A stretch of 64,000 nt of DNA from Psychrobacillus sp. NEAU-3TGS (lineage in GTDB: Bacteria; Bacillota; Bacilli; Bacillales_A; Planococcaceae). The stretch's first letter is position 1. Each line of letters starts with the position of its first letter. Location of the stretch: the NCBI RefSeq assembly GCF_029955155.1, contig NZ_JAPNOZ010000012.1, positions 1-64,000 on the forward strand. Direction: 5' to 3'. Made by a program: the position numbers and the translations under genes. The notes below the pieces were generated by a model, which did no database searches, had not been told where the DNA came from, and worked only from the letters and a program-made list of their open reading frames with translations. This document shows, piece after piece, positions 25,265-34,561 of the stretch.

Positions 25265-26032
25265 ATGGAACCGTTACTAAGAGTAGAAAATATAAGAAAA
25301 ACATATGGCAAATCCAATGCAGCATACACGGCATTAGAAAATATATCATTCGATATTCAGAAAGGAGAGTTTGTAGGGATTATGGGGCCTTCTGGAGCAG
25401 GTAAGTCTACTTTACTTAATTTGTTAGCAACAATTGACTCACCGACTGAAGGGAAAATATATATGAACAATACGAGTATCCACGATATGAAAGAAGACGC
25501 ATTAGCGGATTTCAGACGTGAAAATCTCGGTTTCATCTTCCAAGACTATAATTTGTTGGATTCACTCACTGTGAAAGAAAATATACTATTGCCCCTAGCA
25601 ATAGCGAAAACACCAGCTAAACAAATTAATAACTTGGTGACTCAAATTGCTAGCGTATTTGGTATCGGAGATTTACTAGGTAAATATCCATATCAATTAT
25701 CGGGAGGTCAAAAGCAAAGGACAGCGGCAGCTAGAGCACTTGTGACGGAGCCTATGATGATTCTGGCAGACGAGCCTACGGGTGCACTTGATTCCAAGTC
25801 AGCGACAGATTTACTGGTAAGCTTAAGTAATTTAAATGAAAACAATAATTCAACCATACTGATGGTGACACATGATGCATATGCAGCCAGCTTCTGTCGT
25901 CGTATTATTTTCATCAAGGATGGTACACTTTCTACAGAAATTTATCGAGGAGATAAGACACGTAAAGCTTTCTTTCAAGAGATTTTGGAAGTCCTTGCAA
26001 CAATTGGAGGTGAGGTAGATGACGTTATTTAG
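25265..26032 (+). CDS. ABC transporter ATP-binding protein, BceA/YxdL-like
   Basis: This 255-residue ATPase has Walker A GPSGAGKST, Q-loop FIFQDYNLLDSL, signature LSGGQKQR, Walker B MMILADEPTGALD and the H-loop THD. The start at MEPLLRVENIRKTYG follows GGGGTGG. The long loop and D-loop features match the BceA/YxdL group that powers antimicrobial-peptide detoxification and sensing permeases. The permease gene overlaps its end by 14 bases. Confidence 0.93.
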   Translation: MEPLLRVENIRKTYGKSNAAYTALENISFDIQKGEFVGIMGPSGAGKSTLLNLLATIDSPTEGKIYMNNTSIHDMKEDALADFRRENLGFIFQDYNLLDSLTVKENILLPLAIAKTPAKQINNLVTQIASVFGIGDLLGKYPYQLSGGQKQRTAAARALVTEPMMILADEPTGALDSKSATDLLVSLSNLNENNNSTILMVTHDAYAASFCRRIIFIKDGTLSTEIYRGDKTRKAFFQEILEVLATIGGEVDDVI

Positions 26033-27932
26033 TCTAGCGAGAAAAAACATAGCACGAAACTTTTCCAAATACTTTTTATACATCGCATCGATGGTTTTTA
26101 GTATCGTTATCTATTTTACATTTGTGACATTAAAATATAGCGATACGATTGCAAAAAAAACGTCTTCCTCTCAAAAATTAGATTCTCTAATGAGTGGTGC
26201 TGCTGTCATTCTACTACTTTTTGTTGCCATATTTATTGCTTATTCAAACTCGTTCTTTATGAAGAAACGAAAAAAAGAAGTTGCGTTATATGCATTACTA
26301 GGTGTACGTAACCGACAAATTGGTCTCATGCTCTTCTTTGAAAATTTATTATTAGGATTGTTTTCACTAGTAATTGGGGTTATTCTTGGATTTCTTTGTT
26401 CAAAAGGATTTATGACGATTTTGATCCATTTGATGGGCTATGATATCATCGCGCCATTTACATTTTCAAGTTCGGCAGCCTTAAATACTGCAATTGTGTT
26501 TTTAGCGATTTTCTTAGTGACATCATTCCAGGGATATCGCTTAATTTATCAGTTTAAACTAATTGATTTATTCCATGCTTCGAAAAAAGGGGAAGTGGTT
26601 CCAAAGCCTTCTATGGTGGTAGCTATTCTTGGAGTGTTACTAATATCGATTGGTTATTGGTTGGCACTTCAAGATATTTTTACTTCAAAAGTGTGGTTAG
26701 CAGTCGGTTTTTTAATAATAGCATTGATTATTTTAACCACAGTTATTGTAGGTACGTTTTTATTGTTCCATAGTGTTACTGGTTTTGTTTTAGTTGTGAT
26801 GAAGAGAAATGAAAAATGGCTGTGGAGAGGTCTTCATTTAATGACAATTTCCCAACTGGTATATCGTATCCGAGGGAATGCACGTACATTGACCGTCATT
26901 GCAATATTAAGTGCTACAACCGTAACAGCAGGAGGAGCAGTGTATGGTCTTTATTACAACATCAAGGATCAGGTCATAACAGCTGATCCGAATACTTTCA
27001 TGTACGAGCAAACCGATTCAAAATTCGATCAACAAGTCAGCAGTGTGTTGCCGAATGTAAAGTACGATGAAAATATCGAAGCATTGTCTGTCACCTTTCA
27101 TACGGAACAATTAAACTCAGCATTCAATAACTCTGATAAAAGAATTTATACGATTATTGATGAAAAAACATATAATCAATTAGCAACAATTCAAAAAAAG
27201 GAAAAAATAGATGTTAATAACGCAAATGCTGTGATTTTAGATATTGGGTATGACGAAAGGTTTTCACCGAAATACAAAGGTAAAACTATCTTAACTGAGG
27301 ATAATACTATACTCACATTCCAAAGCTTTCAAACTCAAAGTGTATTAAATACTGGCACAGCAGGTATTACAGTAGTAGTTTCAAATGAATATTATAAAGT
27401 GCTCAAAGAAGATGGGGAGGTATTGAACTACCGGGTCATTGGTGTAGATAAAGCTTCTGCGGAATTGTCCGAAAAAGTTGCAAAATATTTACCGGAAAAA
27501 GTTCAATTTTCAAGCGCTCCACAAGACTTGCAAACAGGTATCGAAAGTGTAGGATCTCTGCTGTTTATTGGGGGTTTCCTTGGCTTAGTGTTTTTAGCGG
27601 CAACTGGCAGTATCATATACTTTAAAGTTTTAACAGAAGTAGAGGAAGATAAGTACCAATATAATATGCTTCATAAAATGGGTGTTAGTGCAAAAGAAAT
27701 GCGTAAAACCATTGCATCTCAAGTTTTTGTCATCTTCTTTGTGCCACTAGCAGTAGGATTATTACACAGTGCAATCGCTTTAAAAGCTTTCTCTAGTTTA
27801 CTAATGATGGATTTAGTAAAACCAGTCTTAATCTGGATGATTGCTTATACAGTTATCTACGGACTGTATTATATCTTAACAGTATTTTCTTACGGTCGAA
27901 TTATCACACAAAATAATAGAACAGAAGGATGA
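26019..27932 (+). CDS. ABC transporter permease, BceB/YxdM-like (FtsX domains)
   Basis: This 637-residue permease has the BceB plan of ten helices: two FtsX-type blocks (about 55-170 and 540-630) and a large external domain between helices 7 and 8 (about 310-520). Motifs include ARKNIARNFSKYFLYI at the start, KKRKKEVALYALLGVRNRQIG and EDKYQYNMLHKMGVSAKEM. Such permeases remove lipid-II-binding peptides and can signal flux to a partner kinase. It is translationally coupled to the ATPase and to the YxeA gene. Confidence 0.93.
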   Translation: MTLFSLARKNIARNFSKYFLYIASMVFSIVIYFTFVTLKYSDTIAKKTSSSQKLDSLMSGAAVILLLFVAIFIAYSNSFFMKKRKKEVALYALLGVRNRQIGLMLFFENLLLGLFSLVIGVILGFLCSKGFMTILIHLMGYDIIAPFTFSSSAALNTAIVFLAIFLVTSFQGYRLIYQFKLIDLFHASKKGEVVPKPSMVVAILGVLLISIGYWLALQDIFTSKVWLAVGFLIIALIILTTVIVGTFLLFHSVTGFVLVVMKRNEKWLWRGLHLMTISQLVYRIRGNARTLTVIAILSATTVTAGGAVYGLYYNIKDQVITADPNTFMYEQTDSKFDQQVSSVLPNVKYDENIEALSVTFHTEQLNSAFNNSDKRIYTIIDEKTYNQLATIQKKEKIDVNNANAVILDIGYDERFSPKYKGKTILTEDNTILTFQSFQTQSVLNTGTAGITVVVSNEYYKVLKEDGEVLNYRVIGVDKASAELSEKVAKYLPEKVQFSSAPQDLQTGIESVGSLLFIGGFLGLVFLAATGSIIYFKVLTEVEEDKYQYNMLHKMGVSAKEMRKTIASQVFVIFFVPLAVGLLHSAIALKAFSSLLMMDLVKPVLIWMIAYTVIYGLYYILTVFSYGRIITQNNRTEG

Positions 27933-27937
27933 GAGAA

Positions 27938-28297
27938 ATGAAGAAATTTCTAATAGTAGTGGGTATTTTGTTTGCACTAGGAGTGGTAGGGGTCTTTGCA
28001 ATCACCAAAATAGACTTTAACCGCATGAATGCGGACAATTATTATTTGCAAATCACAGAGGATGGCATACCACATGACTATAAACTGGATGATGGTTCTG
28101 TAATGACTACCTATTCTTATCAACTAGATGCTACAAATGCGGATGGTAAAACAATTCCACTTAAATTCACAGCACAAAAAAATCTTCGTAAAGACGCTTA
28201 CTTGAAAATGTACGTAAAAAAGGACGATCAAGTATCGTCATATGATGAAGTAGAACTAGAAGACATACCAAATAAAGCACAAAAACAATTAAAATAG
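27938..28297 (+). CDS. yxeA: YxeA-family secreted or membrane-anchored protein
   Basis: About 119 residues: MKKFLIVVGILFALGVVGVF is a signal anchor, followed by YYLQITEDG, YSYQLDATNADGKT, LKFTAQKNLRKDAYLKMYVK and YDEVELEDIP, the YxeA (OB-fold-like, DUF1093) pattern. In B. subtilis yxeA sits right behind yxdLM, exactly as here. Its role in peptide resistance is unclear. An ATG at 27929 that overlaps the permease stop is an alternative start. Confidence 0.88.
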   Translation: MKKFLIVVGILFALGVVGVFAITKIDFNRMNADNYYLQITEDGIPHDYKLDDGSVMTTYSYQLDATNADGKTIPLKFTAQKNLRKDAYLKMYVKKDDQVSSYDEVELEDIPNKAQKQLK

Positions 28298-28301
28298 TAG
28301 A

Positions 28302-28336
28302 AAGGCTGTCTCCAATATAGGGAGTACAGCCTTATT
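28302..28336. terminator. Shared terminator between convergent operons
   Basis: AAGGCTGTCTCC / GGAGTACAGCCTT encloses a short loop, with ATTTT on the + strand and an A/T-rich 3' side on the minus strand. It sits in the 41-base gap between the yxeA-like gene and the kinase gene. Confidence 0.75.
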
Positions 28337-28338
28337 TT

Positions 28339-29787
28339 CTAAAGAAGTATTGTGATGGTTGTTCCTTTGTTTTCAGAGCTCGTCAAGTCTACTGTTCCGT
28401 TATGGGCTATAATAATATCTCGTGCAATCGCCATTCCTAAGCCTGTCCCATGTGCACTAGTAGTATTTGTACCTCGATAGTAACGTTCGAAAACTTGATC
28501 TAAATCTTTTGAAGGAATGCCACGACCATTGTCGGAAATTGTAATTTTTGTATGATATCCTGTAATGGAGGATATATTGTTTGATTTTTTTAGTTGTATA
28601 AAATGTTGATTAACACTATCAATTTGTATTTTTACAGCAACTTGTTTATCGTTATGCACAAGTGCATTGTAGATAAAGTTAACAATTGCCCGTTTCCATA
28701 ATCTTTTATCGACTTTATGAACCGCTTTGTCGACATTAGCCACAAATTCAATATCTCTATCGCAAAATTGTTGATCATTTAATAGTTCAATCGTCATTTC
28801 ACGTATAAATGCGGTAATATTCACGTCTTCTAAGTGCATAGGAAGTTTTTGATTACGCAAACGCATCGTTAAATTTAAATCATCTAATAGATCACTCATG
28901 TACTTGGATTGTCTATTGATAATAGAAATATATTCATACAACTCTTCTTCTGATAAATCTTTGGCACTATCTTTCATTAATTCTGCGTATCCATGAATAG
29001 AAGCGAGTGGTGTCTTCATATCATGCGAAACATTGCTAATCCATTCCTCACGGAGTTGGTCAAGTTGATTACGTTGTTTCTCATATTGATCTAGCTTTAA
29101 CGAAAGTACATTCATATTGCGAAATACATCTTCGTAAACACCGTGTGGTATCGACATCTTTATAAATCGTCTTTCGCGTAGTTGTTGGATTCCATTTATT
29201 AAAATGTGAAGGGGACCTGTTAATCTTTTTCCAAATATAGAACCCACTATTAATGCGATGATAATATCGACGATTAAAATTAGTAAAAGCAAGATATTAA
29301 TGGTTTTAAACATTTTTTCATAATCATAAGTTAATACATAACGTCCTATTTGCTTATTCTTCACCCCAATTAAATAACTAAAGTTATGTGCCTCTCCAAC
29401 AAAAACGGTCGTCCCGGCCTCTACTTCTTGATATTTATACGTTTGAACAATTTCAATAGGAGAATACTCTTTTTGGAGATTTTCAGGTGTATAAAAAACT
29501 GCTATTTGTTTCCCCTTATTATCTAATAATTGTATCCACGCATTCATTTCTCTTAATTTTTCTAATCCAACTTCATTGACCACTGGTTTGTCATTTTGTA
29601 GTTCTATATATTGTGAAAAAGTTCGGCTAAAGGTTTCTGCTGATACTTCTTCTGTTTCGATATTATTAATTGATCGATAGACGAGCAAGGATAACAGTAG
29701 AACCGTATTTACAATTCCTACAATTACCACAATAATCACAACAGATCCTAAGAAGCGCAGTGTCAATTTCCACTTCATGTTCCTCAC
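28339..29787 (-). CDS. Sensor histidine kinase with extracellular domain and HAMP
   Basis: This 482-residue kinase has helix 1 (about 10-33), a folded external domain of about 125 residues, helix 2 (about 160-184), HAMP, HisKA (EEWISNVSHDMKTPLASIHG) and HATPase_c (NFIYNALVHN, DNGRGIP, GTGLGMAIARDI). BceS/YxdK kinases lack an external sensor domain and read the permease instead, so this kinase belongs to a different class and probably senses something directly. It overlaps the regulator gene by 4 bases (ATGA). It is convergent with the transporter operon. Confidence 0.88.
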   Translation of the reverse strand: MRNMKWKLTLRFLGSVVIIVVIVGIVNTVLLLSLLVYRSINNIETEEVSAETFSRTFSQYIELQNDKPVVNEVGLEKLREMNAWIQLLDNKGKQIAVFYTPENLQKEYSPIEIVQTYKYQEVEAGTTVFVGEAHNFSYLIGVKNKQIGRYVLTYDYEKMFKTINILLLLILIVDIIIALIVGSIFGKRLTGPLHILINGIQQLRERRFIKMSIPHGVYEDVFRNMNVLSLKLDQYEKQRNQLDQLREEWISNVSHDMKTPLASIHGYAELMKDSAKDLSEEELYEYISIINRQSKYMSDLLDDLNLTMRLRNQKLPMHLEDVNITAFIREMTIELLNDQQFCDRDIEFVANVDKAVHKVDKRLWKRAIVNFIYNALVHNDKQVAVKIQIDSVNQHFIQLKKSNNISSITGYHTKITISDNGRGIPSKDLDQVFERYYRGTNTTSAHGTGLGMAIARDIIIAHNGTVDLTSSENKGTTITILL

Positions 29788-30485
29788 CCTTTGGAATGTA
29801 GTTTATACCCAAGTCCTTTAACAGTTAATATAAACGAAGGGTTGGAAGGCTCGGCCTCAATCTTTTCACGTAATCGACGGATATGTACCATCACTGTATT
29901 ATCAGAGCCAAAAAAGTCATCACCCCATACATGTTCAAACAATGTTTCTTTGCTTAGAATCTGATCCGGATGATGCATAAAACAGCTCATAAGTCCGATT
30001 TCTTTCGCTGTGAGTTCAAGCATTTTTCCATCCTTCTTCAATTCTGTTTCATTCGGACTAAGCTCAAAAGGCCCGACCTGTAAAATTTTTGGAGCCTCTT
30101 TTTCCTCTGCAAAACCTGCCCGTCTTAACTGTGCCTTTACTCGGTAAGCCACTTCTTTCGGGCTAAATGGTTTGGTGATATAATCATCTCCGCCTATTGC
30201 TAGCCCCAAAAGCTTATCAATCTCCTCATCTTTAGCCGATAGGAATAATATCGGAACTTTCGAAACCTCGCGAATTTTTTTGCATAAATCATAGCCTTCT
30301 CCATCTGGCAGCATAATATCTAACAATAGAAGTGAGGGATTATAATACTGAAATTTTGTCCAACCATCTGCCACAGTCCCAGCTGTTACAACATTGGTAA
30401 TACCTTCTTTATGTAAAACTTTCTCTAGGAGACGTGCTAAGTCTTCCTCATCGTCAATGATTAAAATCCACTGCTCACTAGCCAT
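29784..30485 (-). CDS. OmpR-family response regulator
   Basis: This 233-residue regulator starts at MASEQWILIIDDEEDL (GGGGGTAG upstream of the ATG at 30485). The receiver has phosphoacceptor D in SLLLLDIMLPDGEG and K in YITKPFSP. The C-terminal winged helix has ELTAKEIGLMSCFMHHPDQI and DNTVMVHIRRLREKIE. It is co-transcribed with the kinase. Candidate targets are the VanZ and BceAB-like genes just beyond, which share a direct-repeat motif. Confidence 0.9.
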   Translation of the reverse strand: MASEQWILIIDDEEDLARLLEKVLHKEGITNVVTAGTVADGWTKFQYYNPSLLLLDIMLPDGEGYDLCKKIREVSKVPILFLSAKDEEIDKLLGLAIGGDDYITKPFSPKEVAYRVKAQLRRAGFAEEKEAPKILQVGPFELSPNETELKKDGKMLELTAKEIGLMSCFMHHPDQILSKETLFEHVWGDDFFGSDNTVMVHIRRLREKIEAEPSNPSFILTVKGLGYKLHSKG

Positions 30486-31045
30486 TTTTCTACCCCCGTA
30501 ACGATATTCCTTCTCTACAGTATAGATTATAGTCTGATCCTGAAGCAAAAGGTAAGGTGAGACTGCCAATCGCTAAAAATAGATAAAATTAAAAAGGAAA
30601 CGTTGAATTCGACTTGTTCGCTTTTATTACATCATAGCTAAAGACGGCACATTCCTAAAGGTTTTTTTGTTAGATTTAAGATGGGAAGGGTGGAATGAAT
30701 ATCTTTTAGTAAAGAATTACATTTTTGCAGAGACCGTTGTCAAAGAATAGTTTCAAAGTTGGATCTATGAAAAGAACGAATCGAAAGAGGCATATAAGTT
30801 CAAAAATACTTTAAGTATGATTTTGCTCTTTCAGTAACTAAATCCCATCTCAGCATAACCTTCTTGGCACATACACATTGTTAGTTGTAACGAATGATTG
30901 AAAGTTTGAGATGATAAGCTCGTGTGTTGACAATGTGTTTAACGAACTATAAACCTATTGCCGCCCAGTTCCATACTTTTCATTTCTTCGTTATACTTAA
31001 TTTATCTTAAGATTATTATGAAAATATTCAACAAGGAATGATTTA
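30486..31045. other. Intergenic stretch without a recognisable gene
   Basis: Short frames near 30660-30830 (for example LDLRWEGWNEYLLVKNYIF) look protein-like but lack starts and are interrupted by stops. They may be the worn remnant of a gene. No repeat-family copy is present here. Confidence 0.4.
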
Positions 31046-32443
31046 ATGAAAAAAATCTGTTTTATCCTCTTAGCTGCAACTGCTATCATGATTATTTTTA
31101 TATTAAACAATATATATAATAAGCAGGATCAAGCTATTTACGTAGCTATAAATGGAAATGATCAAAATGCTGGTACAAAAGCAAAACCATTTCGCACACT
31201 AAAAAAAGCGGCGTCAGAGGCAAATGCTGGTACTACCGTCCTCATACGAAAAGGAACTTATAATGAAAAGCTTGTCATTAAACATAGCGGCACAAAATCA
31301 AAACCAATAACTTTTAAAGCTTACAACAAGGAGATGGTAGTTCTTAGTGGAAAGGGCCTAAATGAGGCTGAAGGGGATACCTCCTTAGTTACGATAAATA
31401 ATAAAAACTACGTGACAATTAGTGGGCTAATTATACAGGATTTGTCTACTGATCTAGCAGATGAAACTGTAATGGGGATTTATATAACAGGCTCTAGCAA
31501 CCACATTACATTAGAAAATAATAATGTGCGGCGGATTGAAACCCATGCAGTTGAGGGGAATGGCCATGGGATTGCTATATACGGTACTGGCACAATGAAA
31601 GATATAAATATTTTAAATAATACGTTGGAAGATTTAAAACTCGGTTCAAGTGAATCTCTAGCTCTAAATGGAAATATTGACGGTTTTAAAGTGGAAAATA
31701 ATATAGTTCGTCGAAATGATAATATCGGAATTGATTTGATTGGTTATGAAGGCACCTCCAATGATAAAAAAGTGGATTATGTACGAAATGGTATAGTAAA
31801 AAATAATCAAGTTTATGAAATTTCCTCTTATGCAAACCCGGCTTATGGAGAAGATTATTCTGCTGGCGGAATTTATATAGATGGTGGAAAGAATATAACC
31901 ATTGAAAAGAATACCATTTATAAAAGTGATATTGGAATTGAAGCAACCTCTGAGCATGCTAATAAATACGCTGATAACATTAAGATAATAAACAATATAA
32001 TTTATGACAACTATTACACAGGAATATCGATTGGTGGGTATGATGGGGATAGGGGAGGTACGATCAATTCTACTATCGCTCAAAATATTCTTTATCGAAA
32101 TGACACGAAGGGTCTAGATGGGGGACAGCTATTATTACAACATGATACAAAAAACAATGTGATAGAAGGAAATATCTTAACCGCTGGACCATCGCGAATT
32201 TTTATCTCCAACTATTTTTCAACCAATCAAGAAAATAAACTACAAAAGAATGTATTTCATAAAGAAAGAGGAGAAATGGGTATTTGGATATGGAAAGAGG
32301 AAGAATATACATCTTTTAATAATTTTAAGAAAGCTTCAAAAAGTGATGAGAAATCCAGTTATTTAGATCCAAAATACCAAAATGCAAACAAATATGATTT
32401 TAGGCTAAAAAAGGATTCGCTTGCTAAAAAAATTGTAGACTAA
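31046..32443 (+). CDS. Secreted right-handed parallel beta-helix protein
   Basis: This 465-residue protein has an N-terminal signal or anchor (MKKICFILLAATAIMIIFIL) and a DUF1565-type cap (YVAINGNDQNAGTKAKPFRT, TVLIRKGTYNEKLVIKH). About ten beta-helix rungs follow, rich in N/I ladders (ITLENNNVRRIE, INILNNTLED, FKVENNIVRRND, IKIINNIIYDN). The fold is shared with family 9 pectate lyases, alginate lyases and epimerases. The catalytic residues are not identifiable by eye, so a polysaccharide-modifying role is only likely. AAGGAATG precedes the ATG. It is a single-gene unit. Confidence 0.85.
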   Translation: MKKICFILLAATAIMIIFILNNIYNKQDQAIYVAINGNDQNAGTKAKPFRTLKKAASEANAGTTVLIRKGTYNEKLVIKHSGTKSKPITFKAYNKEMVVLSGKGLNEAEGDTSLVTINNKNYVTISGLIIQDLSTDLADETVMGIYITGSSNHITLENNNVRRIETHAVEGNGHGIAIYGTGTMKDINILNNTLEDLKLGSSESLALNGNIDGFKVENNIVRRNDNIGIDLIGYEGTSNDKKVDYVRNGIVKNNQVYEISSYANPAYGEDYSAGGIYIDGGKNITIEKNTIYKSDIGIEATSEHANKYADNIKIINNIIYDNYYTGISIGGYDGDRGGTINSTIAQNILYRNDTKGLDGGQLLLQHDTKNNVIEGNILTAGPSRIFISNYFSTNQENKLQKNVFHKERGEMGIWIWKEEEYTSFNNFKKASKSDEKSSYLDPKYQNANKYDFRLKKDSLAKKIVD

Positions 32444-32673
32444 CTTTGTATCCTAGTAATTTAGATCTTTTGATAGATCTAAACATCAACAAGTTATTGG
32501 ACTCGTTTTGTCCTTATTTATAGCATGGTGACTAGGACAGGTCATTCCATAATAGGTCTAGCTCAATTAACCATTGCTGTTGGTGATGGTGGTTAAGCTG
32601 ATTTAGTAATAAGAATTTCTCTAACATCGGAAAGTAAGAGAAAGAAAATGAGGAAATAGGAAATCTAAAATAT

Positions 32674-32721
32674 TGTTGTGAAATGTAACACTTAAATTAA
32701 CGGGGCTGGTTAGCTCAATAT
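32674..32721 (+). repeat. Dispersed palindromic repeat, right half
   Basis: TTGTTGTGAAATGTAACACTT, then AATTAACGGGGCTGG and TTAGCTCAATA. The gap 32444-32673 also holds a 9-bp hairpin (TTTAGATCT / AGATCTAAA, 32459-32482). Confidence 0.75.
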
Positions 32722-32765
32722 AGTTCAGATTTTAAACTCTAATTAATTTATTTGGATATGAATTA

Positions 32766-32796
32766 AAATAAAAAAGCAGGGAATTTACCCTGCTTA
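32766..32796 (-). terminator. Terminator of the DUF1272 / isochorismatase unit
   Basis: GCAGGG / CCCTGC with a 6-base loop is followed on the minus strand by TTTTTTATTTT, just past the stop at 32812. Confidence 0.85.
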
Positions 32797-32811
32797 TTCT
32801 GAAACTAAAGT

Positions 32812-32994
32812 TCATGTATTTAATTGTTTTCTTGGTCTTCTAACAAGTTCGCCGCCACAGTTGGGGCATACTTCTTTCATATCCTCTGTACATGGTTTGC
32901 AAAATGTACATTCATGAACACAAATAAAAGCAATTGCATTCTCACTTAAAAGAGAATTACAACGTTCACATTTATCTCTCACATCTAATGTCAT
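32812..32994 (-). CDS. DUF1272 zinc-ribbon-like protein
   Basis: A 60-residue protein with cysteine pairs CERCNSLL, CVHECTFCKPC and CPNCGGELVRRPR, the DUF1272 signature. It probably binds one or two zinc ions structurally; the partner is unknown. It lies 33 bases after the isochorismatase-family gene on the same strand and shares its terminator, so the two are probably co-transcribed. Confidence 0.85.
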   Translation of the reverse strand: MTLDVRDKCERCNSLLSENAIAFICVHECTFCKPCTEDMKEVCPNCGGELVRRPRKQLNT

Positions 32995-33027
32995 CTAATG
33001 CAACTTCCAATTGTCCTACTTTTATTA

Positions 33028-33585
33028 TTACCTGTATGAGTCATGAGTTGGACGAAACAAGTCTTCCTCTGAATTCCTGACAATTGAAAAGTTTTCAACA
33101 TTGTAATGACCGTGAAGAGTTTCATTATGGTGCTTTATTATTTGTTCTGCACTTAAAAAATCACTAGCTGTTGTTGAATGGGCATCACCGACTAATGTTA
33201 CATCAAACCCACTAATAGTAGCTGTTCTGACTGCACTATCTATACAATGTTGTGTTTTGCAACCCGCAATAACGATATGTTCAATTTCTTGTGTTCTTAG
33301 ATGGTTTAGAAGTCCTGTTCCATGAAAGGAATTGGTTGCCTTTTTATCAAATAGTTTTATATCAGTAGGCACTTTAATTTCATCGTGAATTTGAAACCCT
33401 TTTCCTATCCCTTCAGCAACATCTAAATCCCTTACAAATACAACTGGAACATTTGTTCCCCTTGCTTTTTCGATGAGTAAATTAATATTGGTGATTAGTT
33501 GAGCTTTATTAAAAACTGCACTTTCTTCTTGATTCCCATCAATTAATTCTTGTTGAGCATCAATGACTAATAATGTTTGATTCAA
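33028..33585 (-). CDS. Isochorismatase-family cysteine hydrolase
   Basis: A 185-residue protein starts at a TTG (33585) after AAAGGGGAAA, giving MNQTLLVIDAQQELIDGN. The catalytic triad of the family is visible: D in LVIDAQ, K in DKKATNSFHGT, and C in VIAGCKTQHCIDSAVR. Members hydrolyse isochorismate, nicotinamide or other amides in the cytoplasm; the substrate is unknown here. It is followed by the DUF1272 gene. Confidence 0.88.
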   Translation of the reverse strand: MNQTLLVIDAQQELIDGNQEESAVFNKAQLITNINLLIEKARGTNVPVVFVRDLDVAEGIGKGFQIHDEIKVPTDIKLFDKKATNSFHGTGLLNHLRTQEIEHIVIAGCKTQHCIDSAVRTATISGFDVTLVGDAHSTTASDFLSAEQIIKHHNETLHGHYNVENFSIVRNSEEDLFRPTHDSYR

Positions 33586-33802
33586 ATAATTTTCCCCTTT
33601 CAAAATGTGGGGAACCACTAAACTATTTAAATAGTTAGTAGGAATCCCCTTAAAATTTTAAAGCTAACATTTCTATTGTTTGTCATAATATCTACCTCCA
33701 AAATAAAGATTGTCTAAAATAATGAAAATAATTAGACTATTGAATCATAACATATTTTATTTGGTGTCTGTCAATAGCAGTTGAGATATTGTGGCATTTA
33801 TA

Positions 33803-33894
33803 TTTTCACTAACGGAGTACTTTAGTGAATATCGTTGAGCTGTTCAAACAGCTCTGTTTCTTATTGAGCTATGCAGCAGGTTAGTTGAAGAAGA
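33803..33894 (+). repeat. Dispersed palindromic repeat, type C, complete
   Basis: TTCACTAACGGAGTACTTTAG, the inner hairpin GAGCTGTTCAAACAGCTC with TGTTTCTTATT and the right end GCAGCAGGTTAGTTGAAGAAG are all present. It is a clear type C hairpin. The 33586-33988 gap is otherwise empty. Confidence 0.85.
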
Positions 33895-33988
33895 AAGCGG
33901 GAGTTTTTATGTCGCATTATACTCATTATGTGTAATGGAATAAAAGGCGAAAAAATTACGCCTGTATCTTAAATAGTAAAAAATGTTT

Positions 33989-34380
33989 TTATTGTTCTGG
34001 GTGAAGGATATTGCAGGCACTTAACCAATTTCCAGAAGGATCTTTAAATCCAAAACCACCAAATTCTCCTTGTAAATTTAAAGGACCTACTTTAACTTGT
34101 TTTCCTTCAAGCCAGTCATATAATTCTTTTAGGGAAGGAGTATAAAAGTCAATAATGCTATGAACGATATCAGTATTTGTATTTCTGAATGATAATCCAT
34201 TTATCTCTTCAGTCTCAACCAAGAAAATCGTTGGAACTCCTTTTGATTTCATAGTAAGCATTGCATTTTTTTTTGAAAGTGGACTTCGGCCCCAAGGATA
34301 TCGATATAAAACCTTAAAGATTCTTCTAAATTAGTAACTGGTATTTCCAGTGTAGCGATATGTGAAATTAAATTAGTCAT
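33989..34380 (-). pseudogene. VOC-family protein, frameshifted
   Basis: The ATG at 34380 follows AGGAGGCTACT and gives TNLISHIATLEIPVTNLEES, then LRFYIDILGAEVHFQKK. In the next frame the protein continues NAMLTMKSKGVPTIFLVETE, NTDIVHSIIDFYTPSLKELY and FGGFGFKDPSGNWLS. The T9 run (plus strand, 34266-34274) needs a tenth base. Restored, it is a 130-residue glyoxalase-like protein. The end motif DPSGNWLS is the typical VOC metal-strand end. Confidence 0.8.
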
Positions 34381-34561
34381 AGTAGCCTCCTATTTTTTGT
34401 TTGCACATATATTTTTTCTATGCTCAATTAAGAAATCCTCTTAAGTTTTATTAAAAAAGGAAAATAATTTATCACTAATTTCATGAAGTATGTCATATGG
34501 GTGGACAAAATACGATTAATATCTTAATATAACATCTCTTTGTTTAATGAAAATAGATCAT

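Noticed and set aside
28339-30485. Calling the kinase/regulator pair YxdJK/BceRS outright
   Set aside because: The kinase is 482 residues with a large external domain and HAMP, unlike the short Bce-type intramembrane-sensing kinases, so only a positional link is claimed.
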